A stretch of 64,000 nucleotides of DNA from positions 21,314 through 85,313 of the IMG/VR virus record IMGVR_UViG_3300020582_000006; one strand, 5' to 3'. The first letter of the stretch is position 1. Each line of letters begins with the position of its first letter. The DNA is from a virus. The notes below the pieces were generated by a model. It did not search any database and was not told where the DNA came from. It worked only from the letters and a program-made list of their open reading frames with translations. Made by a program: the position numbers and the translations under genes. This document shows positions 31,623 through 39,799 of this stretch, one piece after another.

Positions 31623-31768
31623 CGCTCACCCCCTGGCAGAGGCACGCCGAGTTCGCGGTAGAGAGCGCGTTTCCAGTCGGCGATGTAAGCTTCAACCGAC
31701 TCGTGGATCGCGCGTCTGACTTTGGCCGGAATGCGCACCGGCCGTGGTTTTGTCTTGTGTTGTTTCAC
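31619..31768 (-). CDS. Small basic protein, 49 aa
   Basis: GTG 31768 preceded by AAGGAC; the stop overlaps the TTG of the AAA+ gene. Basic N-terminus (KQHKTKPRPVRIPAKVRRA) then one helix (IHESVEAYIADWKRALYREL). Helix pattern fits a small regulator or a ribbon-helix-helix-like fragment. Function unknown. Confidence 0.5.
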   Translation of the reverse strand: MKQHKTKPRPVRIPAKVRRAIHESVEAYIADWKRALYRELGVPLPGGER

Positions 31769-31925
31769 GGTCTTGTCCTTTCGTAGAGATTCTCTTCCAG
31801 CGTTTCTTGCCGCCCGACAGAACCTCGCCGGTGTCGTCCATTTTCACGTCGTAACACATGCCGATACCGCGAACGATTACGCCGGTCCTGCCATTCTCGC
31901 CCCGGACTGGTGTCCCGTTTGTCAC
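31692..31925 (-). CDS. Hypothetical protein, 77 aa
   Basis: N-terminal ~50 residues (GRTGVIVRGIGMCYDVKMDD then GEVLSGGKKRWKRIS) look like a small beta domain. The last ~25 residues overlap the preceding small gene in another frame and are low complexity. Starts in an ATGA overlap with the coiled-coil gene. Function unknown. Confidence 0.45.
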   Translation of the reverse strand: MTNGTPVRGENGRTGVIVRGIGMCYDVKMDDTGEVLSGGKKRWKRISTKGQDRETTQDKTTAGAHSGQSQTRDPRVG

Positions 31926-32149
31926 AGGTGTTTCGTCCTTTCTTCGAGCGTCGCTATTTTCCCTTCGTGCAGGATCATGTAATCGATAAACCTCTCGACG
32001 TTCCGCGCCAGAGAATCGACCTTACCGGTCAGAGGATCGATCTTACCGTCAATCTTGGCGTCGATGTAGTACTTGAAGAACGCGATCGCCAGGCCGAACA
32101 GCGTGACCATCAGGGTTGCCATAGCGAAGAATGCCTGAGCGATGGTCAT
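31922..32149 (-). CDS. Membrane-anchored coiled-coil protein, 75 aa
   Basis: Transmembrane segment at ~4-24 (AQAFFAMATLMVTLFGLAIA) followed by a helical coiled coil with regular heptads (DPLTGKVDSLARNVERFIDY). Such small proteins sometimes act in superinfection exclusion or lysis control, but nothing here proves it. Confidence 0.55.
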   Translation of the reverse strand: MTIAQAFFAMATLMVTLFGLAIAFFKYYIDAKIDGKIDPLTGKVDSLARNVERFIDYMILHEGKIATLEERTKHL

Positions 32150-32694
32150 CGGCCCGGCTCCTGAAAGAAGCGGAACCGTCCGATGAAGGATTCGTTCTTG
32201 CTCAGATCCCGTTCGGTGATCTCGTCGAATCCGGTCACTGTGGCGTCTTCCGGGTTGCGCTGGTAAGTCAGGGTCAGCTCATGGCACGACACCATGGTCT
32301 GCACCGTGAGCTTGGCGCATTCCTTGCAGGTGCCGAAGCCGGCCACGGCCAGTTCTTTGAGCGACAGGCCCAGTTCGAGCTTGAGCGCCATACCCTCTCT
32401 CAGCTTGCCCGGATGGAACTTCATTTCATACGTGTCGAAGAGAGTGACCACGGTCGTAAAGCCGTGTTTCTGAATGAGCCGGTTGACCTCCTGCGAGAGG
32501 ATTTGCTTGCTGGCGTTGTCGCCCATTTTCTCCGGATCGAAGTGCAGGATATTAGTGGGCGAACCGTCCATGGCATCTATCAGGAAAATGCAGGGCTGCA
32601 CCGTGCGCGTTGCGAGCAGCTGCTGACGGGCCGACTGAAGCAGGACGCGGCCCAGGTTGATGAGGTGTTCCGTGGTCGGAGTCTCGCGGTTCAT
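32146..32694 (-). CDS. Hypothetical protein, 182 aa
   Basis: Starts at ATG 32694. Helical N-terminus, then a beta-rich middle (PCIFLIDAMDGSPTNILHFD) and a Cys pair (GTCKECAKL). No known family; the IFLIDAMDGSPTNIL strand-turn might be a nucleotide or metal site. Overlaps both neighbours by four bases. Confidence 0.5.
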   Translation of the reverse strand: MNRETPTTEHLINLGRVLLQSARQQLLATRTVQPCIFLIDAMDGSPTNILHFDPEKMGDNASKQILSQEVNRLIQKHGFTTVVTLFDTYEMKFHPGKLREGMALKLELGLSLKELAVAGFGTCKECAKLTVQTMVSCHELTLTYQRNPEDATVTGFDEITERDLSKNESFIGRFRFFQEPGR

Positions 32695-32903
32695 ATGGAC
32701 ACTCCTCCGAATCCTACCTGATCGGCGGTGAACAGGCTTTCCTGTTTGCCCTCGGTCGGGTTTTCGATGTGCGCTCGATGAGCCTCGTAAGCGCGGACGG
32801 TGAAAGCGCCCTGAGTCTCGCCGGACTCTCTCGCCGGCCCGTTCCACCGGCAGGAGCAACCTGAGTGGTTCTCCAGTATTAATGGCGTGTGTTGTTCTGT
32901 CAT
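32691..32903 (-). CDS. Hypothetical protein, 70 aa
   Basis: Starts within a CA-rich leader (ATGACAGAACAACACACG). Contains HSGCSCRWNGPA and then a helical stretch (FTVRAYEAHRAHIE). No family recognised. Confidence 0.5.
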   Translation of the reverse strand: MTEQHTPLILENHSGCSCRWNGPARESGETQGAFTVRAYEAHRAHIENPTEGKQESLFTADQVGFGGVSI

Positions 32904-32933
32904 TTTGTGTGTCCTGTCCTTGTTCGGTTTTTT

Positions 32934-33791
32934 CTACGCTCCTTTGAGAATCGGGAAGTGCTCCCGGTGATACCTGTCGCTGTCCGGCTGGACGATGATG
33001 GGCGCCGCCAGTTCGCCGGGGAACTGACGGTACTGTTTACAGGTCCCGTCTGTTTCGACCAGATAGCAGCGTTTCTCCGTCATGAAATGTTCGTCCTGTT
33101 TGTGGAAGTAAGCGACGCCCTGTTCGACGCAGGCATCGCGGATCTCCCGCGCCCACTCCATCTTCATCGGGCGATGATTGGAGCCCGACTCGCCGCCGAC
33201 GATAACCATGTCGATGCCGGTCAGGTCGAGCGGCATCAGGGAAGTCAGCAGCGGTTCGGCTGACACGAAGCGCACCGTGGCCTTCGACTTACGAAGGTGG
33301 TCGATGCGGAACTTAGTATCCTTGTGGCCGCAGCTGGTCCCGAGCCAGATATGTTTCGCCCAGGGGCCCTGCCACTGCGAAGCGCGTTCGGCTCGTTTGG
33401 TCAGCAGCATGTAAATGTGCTGATACGGGATGAGCCAGTCATCGAACAGGGTATGGAGAAACTCATCCGGCACCAGCCGGTGAAAGATGTCCCCCATCGA
33501 GCAGATGAAGATACGCTCTCGTTCGGAGGGTGGCAGGCGCGGGTTGATGACCGGCAGCCTCCCGATCTCGCGGAATCGTTCCGGCCGCAGTCTGACGTTC
33601 GCCGCCTCGTTCGGCTCAGTCCATGGTTTGGCGGTCCATGTGCGTTTGATTGATAGCGTCTCCGCATAACAGTTGACGCATTCGGGACTGATGAAGCGTT
33701 TCCCTGTTACCGTATTTGTCTCGATTGGTTTCGAGCAACCACTTACAAGATTGAGCGTTTTGGTCGCCCAGGCGATGATAGTGTCATTCAC
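32934..33791 (-). CDS. Phage Gp37/Gp68-family protein (DUF5131)
   Basis: 285 residues. Family features: TLNLVSGCSKPIETN near the start with Cys followed by CVNCYAETLS, then RPERFREIGRLP, IFICSMGDIFHRLVPDEFL, YMLLTKRAERA, IWLGTSCG, VRFVSAEPLL and GIDMVIVGGESG. The C-x-x-x-C-x-x-C layout resembles radical-SAM proteins; members are known as phage Gp37/Gp68 proteins of unknown substrate. First gene after a promoter-like dyad at 33842. Confidence 0.88.
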   Translation of the reverse strand: MNDTIIAWATKTLNLVSGCSKPIETNTVTGKRFISPECVNCYAETLSIKRTWTAKPWTEPNEAANVRLRPERFREIGRLPVINPRLPPSERERIFICSMGDIFHRLVPDEFLHTLFDDWLIPYQHIYMLLTKRAERASQWQGPWAKHIWLGTSCGHKDTKFRIDHLRKSKATVRFVSAEPLLTSLMPLDLTGIDMVIVGGESGSNHRPMKMEWAREIRDACVEQGVAYFHKQDEHFMTEKRCYLVETDGTCKQYRQFPGELAAPIIVQPDSDRYHREHFPILKGA

Positions 33792-33841
33792 GTTTTTTGA
33801 TGCCTTTCCGGTAAGTCATGTGGTATGGTGTTTTAGTTTGT

Positions 33842-33864
33842 AAGTTATATTATATCAATAACTT
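33842..33864 (-). promoter_or_regulatory. Promoter with overlapping dyad
   Basis: On the minus strand TGATATAAT, an extended -10 element, lies within the inverted repeat AAGTTAT / ATAACTT, about 55 bases upstream of the DUF5131 start. The same combination (TGATATAAT with a dyad) precedes the ligase gene. A repressible leftward promoter is inferred. Confidence 0.5.
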
Positions 33865-34025
33865 GGCGGTGGCTGTGAGGGCGGATTTGGCGGGGATTTC
33901 GGGCCTTTTGTCTTTCGCCGCGGATCGCGCCGGGCCTTCTTTCTGTTGTGTCCCGCTTTGCCCTCAGTTGCCTGCAGCTGTTTATTCAGTTCGTTCTGTC
34001 TGGCGAGTATTTCATTCAGGTTCAC
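33855..34025 (-). CDS. Small basic protein, 56 aa, GTG start
   Basis: GTG 34025 has AGGAGAGG upstream and overlaps the previous stop (GTGA). A helical start (NLNEILARQNELNKQLQATE) then a Lys/Arg/Pro-rich, probably disordered tail. Its end overlaps the promoter dyad of the next operon. Function unknown. Confidence 0.5.
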   Translation of the reverse strand: MNLNEILARQNELNKQLQATEGKAGHNRKKARRDPRRKTKGPKSPPNPPSQPPPSY

Positions 34026-34336
34026 CGGGCGCCTCTCCTGATCGGTGGTTCGACCGGCGCATGCACGCTTCCAAGCCATTCGGTATACAGGCGTTTGATC
34101 TCAGCGAGTACTTTGACGTCGCTGATCGGATGGGGAAGCGTGACCTCCTTGCCGCCGGCCTCGTCGCCGAAAGGGAAGATGAGCCGCTTTGTGCGCGGGT
34201 CGTAGTTCGATGCAATGGCGGCTCGCATGGTGTCGGGAAACGCCTTGATCGGGATGTCCACGATTGCGGTGGATGTGGGCGCTTCGTACCCTGCGGCAAG
34301 CGAAGCGCGTTGGTCTATGTTGATGAGCAGTTTCAT
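34022..34336 (-). CDS. Hypothetical protein, 104 aa
   Basis: Beta-rich N-terminal half (KLLINIDQRASLAAGYEAPT) and a helix near the end (VKVLAEIKRLYTEWLG). It follows the large parB-like gene after a strong hairpin. No family recognised. Confidence 0.5.
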   Translation of the reverse strand: MKLLINIDQRASLAAGYEAPTSTAIVDIPIKAFPDTMRAAIASNYDPRTKRLIFPFGDEAGGKEVTLPHPISDVKVLAEIKRLYTEWLGSVHAPVEPPIRRGAR

Positions 34337-34357
34337 TTTCTCTCCAATGGGGAAATC

Positions 34358-34383
34358 AGGCCGGGTCCTGGTGAACCCGGCCT
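34358..34383. terminator. Intercistronic hairpin after the ParB gene
   Basis: AGGCCGGGT / ACCCGGCCT, a 9-bp stem with an 8-base loop between two leftward genes. A T-run is weak in both directions, so it may attenuate or stabilise transcripts rather than terminate fully. Confidence 0.5.
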
Positions 34384-34393
34384 TTCTACGGCC

Positions 34394-36187
34394 TTAGCGG
34401 GATGCTTTCTTCTTTGCGGTGGCCACTTTCCTGACTGTGGCCTTAGCCTTCTTTGCGGGTTTTGCTTTGTGCTTCGCCGCAGTCTTCACTGCGGGTGTTT
34501 TCGGCGCGGGCTCTGCCGGGGACTTACCGGCTTTCTTCGCCTGGGACTTCAGCCGCGCCGCCTTGAACACCTCGCGCATGCGCATGCCGATCTCGTTCTC
34601 GATGTTCTTATGATCGATCCCGAAGACGTTCGCCGCCATGTCGAACCGCTTCCTCTCGTCGCCCGCGCTATAGAGTTGCTCGCGCGCGCAGTCCTGCAGG
34701 GCGAGCCCGAAGATGATCTTCGGCAGCCAGTCCGATGCCGGTGACCCTTTCTCGGCCAGAATCATCCGGCGCAGTTCGGCGGTGACATCGCTCGACGAAC
34801 GCTTGCCGGCCTCGAGGCCGGGGAACTTGAACACGTCGAGCAGCTCTGGCGGTGTCATGTGCTTGAGCAGCGCGAGCGCGATGATCTGCTGCTGACTATG
34901 AGGAACAGCCCAGATGTAGTTCTTGCCGTTCACCGGCTCATTGCAGATATCTTCGAGGACCTGACGCCGCGCCGCCGTCTCGATCTTCTCGCCCAGTTTC
35001 TTTTCTTTCTGCGCCCAGAAGTCCACCTTGCCTTCGGGAGTTCGCGACGTGTGCGAAGCAGGCCGGTAGTTGTGATGGAGTGAGCACTGCTGATTGCGGC
35101 AGACCTGAATGATGGTTCCCTTGCCGGGATTGTCCACATAGATCGCCTGTTCGGTATCGGGACAGTTCTTGACCTTGCCCTTCTTGTTGGCAACGACCTC
35201 GGCGTAGGTGTCGCGGCCTATGGCGTTTTCGCCCTTCGCCGGATTGTAGTTATGGCTGATGCGGACCAGCTCGACGCCTTCGTCTTTCTTCACCTGAACG
35301 ATCTGAATGAAGTGGGCCTCGGCCTTCGCCGCGTAGCAGTCCCGGTCGAGGCAATGATCGCCGGCCCGCACATCGTCGAACAACTGAGCGTTGGCCGCGC
35401 TGCGCTTGGGGCATGTGATGCAGGCGCCCGCGGCCGGGATCAGTTCGGCGTCGTCCTTGGCCCAGGGCGCAGCCGCCAGATCGAGCAGGATCTCCGCGTC
35501 GATCAGATCGTCGAGATGAGCCACGGTGACCGCGTGTACGGTCCGGTCGTACTTGTAGCCCTGACCGGGCACGAACTTGCTGCCGCCCTCTTCATAGAGC
35601 AAGTGCTCGAGGACATGCCGCTGGCTGGCTTCGGGAAGCCGCGCGAGGCGCTGCGCGTGCCCGACGTGGATCTTCTCGGCGATGAAGTCTTCGCGCAATT
35701 CGGGGATCAGATTGACCAGCGCCATGCGTTTGTAGACATAGGCGACGTTCTTGCCCACGCGATCGGCGATGGTCTGCGCCGTGTAATTCGGCTGGCTCAT
35801 CAGATGCCGGAAGCCGTCCGCCTCTTCGAGCGGGTGAACGTCTTCGCGGATGAGGTTCTCGACGATCTGGATCTCGAGCACCTGCTGGTCGTCGAGATCG
35901 CGCACGATGGCCGGGATCTGGCCCAGTTCCGCTTCCAGGGCCGCGCGGTAGCGTCTGCTGCCCACCACGATCTCGAAGGCCTGCGGCCCCCTGTTTCTTA
36001 CCAGGATGGGCTGCACGATGCCGACAGAGCGAACGCTCTGCACCAGTTCATCCATCGCTGTCTTGCGCCAGGTCTTGCGCGGGTTGGTTGTCGATTCCGT
36101 GAGCCATGCGAGAGGAATACTCTCGTATGCCGGTGTGAGAGCTGCAGCCGTGGCTTCAGCAGTATTTGCTCTGGTCGTTTTGGCCAT
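34394..36187 (-). CDS. parB: Large ParB/Spo0J-family protein
   Basis: 597 residues, about twice a normal ParB. The N-terminal ~190 residues hold the ParB core: IPLAWLTESTTNPRKTWRK, QSVRSVGIVQPILVRN, VVGSRRYRAALEAEL (GSRR instead of the usual GERR), VLEIQIVENLIREDVHPLEE with the CTP-pocket ENxxRED, then a helix-turn-helix (TIADRVGKNVAYVYKRMAL). The middle (~245-345) contains ACITCPKR, HCLDRDCYAAK and CRNQQCSLHH, a zinc-type cysteine set. The C-terminus is a Lys/Ala/Pro-rich tail. Such long ParB-like proteins occur in plasmids and phages and may regulate or segregate DNA. A consensus parS lies at 53956. Confidence 0.85.
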   Translation of the reverse strand: MAKTTRANTAEATAAALTPAYESIPLAWLTESTTNPRKTWRKTAMDELVQSVRSVGIVQPILVRNRGPQAFEIVVGSRRYRAALEAELGQIPAIVRDLDDQQVLEIQIVENLIREDVHPLEEADGFRHLMSQPNYTAQTIADRVGKNVAYVYKRMALVNLIPELREDFIAEKIHVGHAQRLARLPEASQRHVLEHLLYEEGGSKFVPGQGYKYDRTVHAVTVAHLDDLIDAEILLDLAAAPWAKDDAELIPAAGACITCPKRSAANAQLFDDVRAGDHCLDRDCYAAKAEAHFIQIVQVKKDEGVELVRISHNYNPAKGENAIGRDTYAEVVANKKGKVKNCPDTEQAIYVDNPGKGTIIQVCRNQQCSLHHNYRPASHTSRTPEGKVDFWAQKEKKLGEKIETAARRQVLEDICNEPVNGKNYIWAVPHSQQQIIALALLKHMTPPELLDVFKFPGLEAGKRSSSDVTAELRRMILAEKGSPASDWLPKIIFGLALQDCAREQLYSAGDERKRFDMAANVFGIDHKNIENEIGMRMREVFKAARLKSQAKKAGKSPAEPAPKTPAVKTAAKHKAKPAKKAKATVRKVATAKKKASR

Positions 36188-36225
36188 GTTGTGTATTGTC
36201 CTTTTTTTCGTTTAGTGTTGTTTTT

Positions 36226-36258
36226 GTTTTGTCGAACACTGATTTTATCAGTCTCGCG
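36226..36258 (-). promoter_or_regulatory. Promoter/dyad upstream of the ParB gene
   Basis: ACTGATTTTATCAGT (36238-36252) is a perfect 6-bp-arm palindrome with a -10-like GATAAAAT on the minus strand, enclosed by GTCG / CGAC. It precedes the CA-rich leader of parB. Autoregulation is a reasonable guess. Confidence 0.4.
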
Positions 36259-36532
36259 ACTGAGTCAGGTCGACCGGGATAGCGCCGATGAATTCGAAAC
36301 CCATCGTTGCGACGCGGTGGCATTCTACGCCCGCCGGATTCTCGATCATGAAGTAATCGCCCACGCTGGCGGACGGCCCTTCGAAGTCGATCTCTTCGCC
36401 TGAGCCGCGATTGAACCGGGCATAGGCCATGTTGAGCGAATCCTCGACCCGGTAGGGCGGCGGAGGCGTTACGGTGGTGGCCACATAGCCTTTGGGATCA
36501 AAGGCATTGCGTAAGAAGTGCACTTTCGGCAT
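36248..36532 (-). CDS. Hypothetical protein, 94 aa
   Basis: Beta-rich protein (DPKGYVATTVTPPPPYRVED, then DYFMIENPAGVECHRVA). The stop lies in the dyad before parB. No family recognised. Confidence 0.5.
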   Translation of the reverse strand: MPKVHFLRNAFDPKGYVATTVTPPPPYRVEDSLNMAYARFNRGSGEEIDFEGPSASVGDYFMIENPAGVECHRVATMGFEFIGAIPVDLTQSRD

Positions 36533-36542
36533 TTTCTGTCTC

Positions 36543-37034
36543 CTATTTGAAAATCCGGTTCCAGCAGTCCGGGCAGAGCCCGGTCAGGAACATCTCCCGC
36601 TCCTCTTCGGGAACATCGGACATGACATCCTGAATGGTCCCGCCCAGTCGCCATGCCGCGATTTGCCTCGCGGTGGCTGTTACAGGCCGATCCTTCCTGC
36701 AATCGACGCAGGTTAGAGTGATGCCTTTCGGCTCTTCCGGACCGCGTTGCCAGGGCACCGGGTCGCCGATGCGGTTCTCACGAAATGAGCGGTGCATGAT
36801 GAGCGCACTCCGGTATACACCCTCTTTCGTGAAGGCCGGATGGTTGTAATTGAAGGTGTCGGCGGTGCGCCGCGCGAGCCCTTCATAGTCGCCGGCCAGC
36901 AAGAGCGCGTGGCATTGAGCGCACGCGGCCCAGTCTTCCCGGCTCGCGGCCCCGGGCGCCACCAGGAAGGTCTTCGCAGGCCAGTTAAAACTGACCTGCG
37001 GGGATGAGCAGAAATCGCAAATGAAGTCAGCCAT
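36543..37034 (-). CDS. Multi-knuckle zinc protein, 163 aa
   Basis: Starts at ATG 37034. Four CxxC pairs are visible: CDFC (~6), CAQC (~39), CVDC (~111) and CPDC (~155), implying two zinc sites. The start (ADFICDFCSSPQVSFNWPA, then EDWAACAQCHALLLAGDYEG) is a common small phage domain also seen in 23272-23568. Function unknown. Confidence 0.6.
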   Translation of the reverse strand: MADFICDFCSSPQVSFNWPAKTFLVAPGAASREDWAACAQCHALLLAGDYEGLARRTADTFNYNHPAFTKEGVYRSALIMHRSFRENRIGDPVPWQRGPEEPKGITLTCVDCRKDRPVTATARQIAAWRLGGTIQDVMSDVPEEEREMFLTGLCPDCWNRIFK

Positions 37035-37587
37035 TGTCTCCTCCTTCGGTGTCGGCAATAGTTCTCACAAATCCTTCCACCATCGGTTGCCAGTTGAAGG
37101 GTGGCCACTCGGCGGGAAAGTTGCTGTCCGGAAAATGCGCGCCGATGATTCTCCAGAATTCGCCGCTCGCGGTCCGGACCGCGAGTTCGACCCGGTCTTC
37201 CATCGTGGCCACCTTCACTTCGGCGGCGCGGAGTAGGATGGGAGGCGAATCGTCGTATCCGTCGAACTCGAACGGTTCGACCTCGATCATTGCCGGTTCC
37301 TCGGCGGGCGTCTGGTTGTGATCCCAGACCGTCGCGATCACTTTACCGGCGAAGCGTTCTTTCTCGCCGGGCCAGATCACGATGTCTCCGATTGCCAGGC
37401 GATCTCGCTTCGCATAGGGACTGAAGCCGCCCTTGCGCTGCCACTCATCGAGCGCGAGGGCCAGTTCGGACAGCCGCGCGGCCTTCGCCGCCAGGTCCGC
37501 ATAGTCGATGTCTTCTCCCCGGTCGTTGATCGCCTGAATTTCCCGGGCGAGCTCGATCTGTTCTTTCAAGTTAGCGATAGGGTCCAC
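37027..37587 (-). CDS. Hypothetical protein, 186 aa
   Basis: N-terminal helix pair (LKEQIELAREIQAINDRGED) and a beta-barrel-like middle (DRLAIGDIVIWPGEKERFAG). The middle has the feel of an SH3-like fold, but no family is recognised. Overlaps the next gene by eight bases. Confidence 0.5.
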   Translation of the reverse strand: MDPIANLKEQIELAREIQAINDRGEDIDYADLAAKAARLSELALALDEWQRKGGFSPYAKRDRLAIGDIVIWPGEKERFAGKVIATVWDHNQTPAEEPAMIEVEPFEFDGYDDSPPILLRAAEVKVATMEDRVELAVRTASGEFWRIIGAHFPDSNFPAEWPPFNWQPMVEGFVRTIADTEGGDNG

Positions 37588-37591
37588 AGGC

Positions 37592-37798
37592 TTATTCCTT
37601 TGCTCGCGGAAGCGGCGCGATCGAGGCTTCCAGACCGTGGATCGGCAAGGCGTGCGCGGCCAGCAGCCGGAAGGTCGATTGTTTGTATTTGCGAGCCAGA
37701 ATTTCCGCCTGTTTCTCGCTCAGCGGCTGGCCCTTGTCGGAGCCCACCGCGATGAGCTTGTTGTCTGCCGTCTGCAGTATTACGATGTGCGTTTTCAT
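37592..37798 (-). CDS. Hypothetical protein, 68 aa
   Basis: Small alpha/beta protein (KTHIVILQTADNKLIAVGSD) preceded by GGAGACAACACAGCAC, a variant of the recurring CA-rich leader. Function unknown. Confidence 0.5.
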   Translation of the reverse strand: MKTHIVILQTADNKLIAVGSDKGQPLSEKQAEILARKYKQSTFRLLAAHALPIHGLEASIAPLPRAKE

Positions 37799-38013
37799 TT
37801 TTGTGCTGTGTTGTCTCCTTTTAAAAATCGTTCCGCCTCTTCGCGGGATGAGAATGCTTTGCCGGTCGAGCCCGCGGTATAGAGCGTGCCGAATCGGGTA
37901 TGTACCGGGCGGATCGGGTTCCCCTCCAGGTATTCGACCAGCGCCTTGTTATAGGCGTCAGCGCCGATCTGTTCGATCAGCGCAAAGCGTTCTTCGGGAC
38001 TGTCCCAGTTCAT
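37795..38013 (-). CDS. Hypothetical protein, 72 aa
   Basis: Starts at ATG 38013 in an ATGA overlap with the ligase stop. Helical start (SPEERFALIEQIGADAYNKA) and a beta hairpin (RFGTLYTAGSTGKAFSS), typical of small phage proteins of unknown role. Confidence 0.5.
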   Translation of the reverse strand: MNWDSPEERFALIEQIGADAYNKALVEYLEGNPIRPVHTRFGTLYTAGSTGKAFSSREEAERFLKGDNTAQK

Positions 38014-39152
38014 TTCTTCTTTCCTTTCAGCGGGTCGATACCGTCTTTGAAGCGGAGTTGCTTGCGCGTGCATTCCTCCGGGCTGACATCTTCGCGCACC
38101 CCTTTCAGACGGGCCTGCACCAGCGAGCCCTGGCAGTACAGATACTCGACTTCGATGATCTGGCCGACCTCGGGCACTTTCTTGCCGATGATCGAGCAGG
38201 AGCCGATCTCCGTGCCGTCGAACAGGCTGAAGGTAATCGACTCCTTGCCGTTCGCCGTGTTGTTCGCGGTCACGATGACGGAGGCTGACGCGGTGAACTT
38301 CCAGCGCAGATTGTCGCCGCCGCGCGAAGGCCTCCCCGCTTTGTACGGCGCTGACTTCTTCACGAAGACCACGCCTTCGGCGTGCTGGTCTCTGGCATCC
38401 TGAATCAGCCGCGCTTTGTCCGTACAGGTCTGAGCGCCCTGAACCACTTTGATCTCAGGCGTCAGAACGATTTTCCTGAGCATCTTATGGCGGGATTCGT
38501 AGGGTTCCTCGCGCAGGTCCTTGCCATCCACGAACAGAAGATCGAAGGCGTGGATGGTTTCGCCTACCAGTTCGCCGTCGATCACGAACTGCGTCGGCCT
38601 CAATTCCTCGAGGGATTTTTTGAGGGCTGCGGGGACCGGCCTCACTCGCGCTGACCGTCCGGAGAACAGATGGATCGAAGGATAGTCGTTCTTGCCCGCC
38701 GAGCGGAAGTGCAGCTGCACCCGGTCGCCGTCGTGTTTGATCTGGACCCACCAGTCGCTGTCGTGGATCAGTCTGGCTTTGTCGGCCTCGTCGATATCGT
38801 TCAGGAGGCGCACCGGATAACAGACCGGCGCTTCACCCACCTGTCTGGTCACCGGCTTTTTCACCGGCTCGAGCGCCGGTTTCATTTCGGCAGTCGAGAT
38901 GACCTTGTAGTGGCTGTCTCCGTGGATCTTGTCCGATTGCAGCTGCTCGAAGATCGCCTGCGCCCTTGCGAGCGGTACGGGTTGTTTCGTTTTAGTCGCC
39001 GTGCGGACTACGTCGCCGATTGCGCCATATTCCACATTGACCAGATAAGCGTCCTGTCCCGCCGGGACCAGGAAGATCGTATAAAATTTACCACCGGATT
39101 TGCTGTCCGCTTCGAGGCGAACCGCTTGTGCCGTTCCTGCCTGTGCTGTCAT
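38010..39152 (-). CDS. ATP-dependent DNA ligase with N-terminal WGR-like domain
   Basis: 380 residues from ATG 39152. The N-terminal ~85 residues (SKSGGKFYTIFLVPAG, then VNVEYGAIGDVVRTATKTKQ) form a WGR-like domain. The ligase core follows: WWVQIKHDGDRVQLHF holds motif I (K-x-DG-x-R, the Lys that is adenylated), QFVIDGELVGE motif III, HAEGVVFVKK motif IV and LRWKFTASASVIV motif V. The end is a small OB-fold (IGKKVPEVGQIIEVEYLY). It would seal nicks in phage DNA. WGR-ligase fusion is unusual; the WGR part may direct it to damaged DNA or to a partner. First gene after a strong promoter-like dyad. Confidence 0.9.
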   Translation of the reverse strand: MTAQAGTAQAVRLEADSKSGGKFYTIFLVPAGQDAYLVNVEYGAIGDVVRTATKTKQPVPLARAQAIFEQLQSDKIHGDSHYKVISTAEMKPALEPVKKPVTRQVGEAPVCYPVRLLNDIDEADKARLIHDSDWWVQIKHDGDRVQLHFRSAGKNDYPSIHLFSGRSARVRPVPAALKKSLEELRPTQFVIDGELVGETIHAFDLLFVDGKDLREEPYESRHKMLRKIVLTPEIKVVQGAQTCTDKARLIQDARDQHAEGVVFVKKSAPYKAGRPSRGGDNLRWKFTASASVIVTANNTANGKESITFSLFDGTEIGSCSIIGKKVPEVGQIIEVEYLYCQGSLVQARLKGVREDVSPEECTRKQLRFKDGIDPLKGKKK

Positions 39153-39187
39153 GTCTGATGCTCCTGTATTGTTTGTGTGTTGTATTG

Positions 39188-39215
39188 CTAAATACAATTA
39201 TATCATGTATTTAGC
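39188..39215 (-). promoter_or_regulatory. Promoter with dyad before the ligase gene
   Basis: On the minus strand TGATATAATT, with a perfect -10 hexamer TATAAT, sits inside the inverted repeat GCTAAATAC / GTATTTAGC. A weak -35 (TCAACG) lies 17 bases upstream. It drives the ligase operon about 40 bases downstream. The dyad overlaps the stop of the preceding gene. Confidence 0.6.
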
Positions 39216-39799
39216 GAATCGTTGAGGGCGTCGGAAAGGGCTGTTTTCATGGATTCGATAATCATGGCTTCGACCAGGCGCAGGTCGGGATCGGTCCATG
39301 CCTCACTCCCGTTCCAGGTGTCGTCCTCCGTCGTGATGTAGGTGATCGTGACCCTCTCACCGGCATCCGTTACCGCGCCGAACTCGATCAATTTGCAGCT
39401 GTCGCGGGGATCGCCTGTGACCGGGAAGATGGCGACCCGGTCTTCCGGCTTGCGATTGAGCGCGACTATGGCCTGTTCAAAGGACGGATCGATCAGGAAC
39501 TCGCCGGTCATCGCGATCAGATGGCCGTTCCATGGCGCTTCCGTGTCGGCCCATGCGTACGGGATGGTTTCCCGGGCGCTCGACCTTTCCTCCGGCGTGA
39601 GGCCGGTCGTATAGGCCAGTTTCGAATCGGGAAATTCTACGACCCATTTGGCCGCGCGGGGAATCGCCTCAATGCCGAAGTGACGCAGGCATTCTATGGT
39701 GACGCGAGTCGCAGCGACGCAACTGTTGACCGGCAGGAACCGGCGCAGGACCGGCCTGGCCGCCGCAGCATAGGCTGCCATGATGATGACCGGCGTCAC
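39203..39799 (-). CDS. Phage protein with possible cysteine-peptidase-like triad
   Basis: 198 residues from GTG 39799 (GTGA overlap). The arrangement RRFLPVNSCVAATRVTIECL, then WNGHLIAMTGEFLIDPSFEQ supplies an N-terminal Cys and a later His and Asp, reminiscent of transglutaminase/cysteine-peptidase-like folds. This is a known layout among phage hypotheticals, but no activity is established. The C-terminal part is acidic. Confidence 0.5.
   Translation of the reverse strand: MTPVIIMAAYAAAARPVLRRFLPVNSCVAATRVTIECLRHFGIEAIPRAAKWVVEFPDSKLAYTTGLTPEERSSARETIPYAWADTEAPWNGHLIAMTGEFLIDPSFEQAIVALNRKPEDRVAIFPVTGDPRDSCKLIEFGAVTDAGERVTITYITTEDDTWNGSEAWTDPDLRLVEAMIIESMKTALSDALNDSLNT

Noticed and set aside
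35252-36403. 383-residue open frame on the + strand
   Set aside because: Antisense to the ParB gene, whose motifs are clear.
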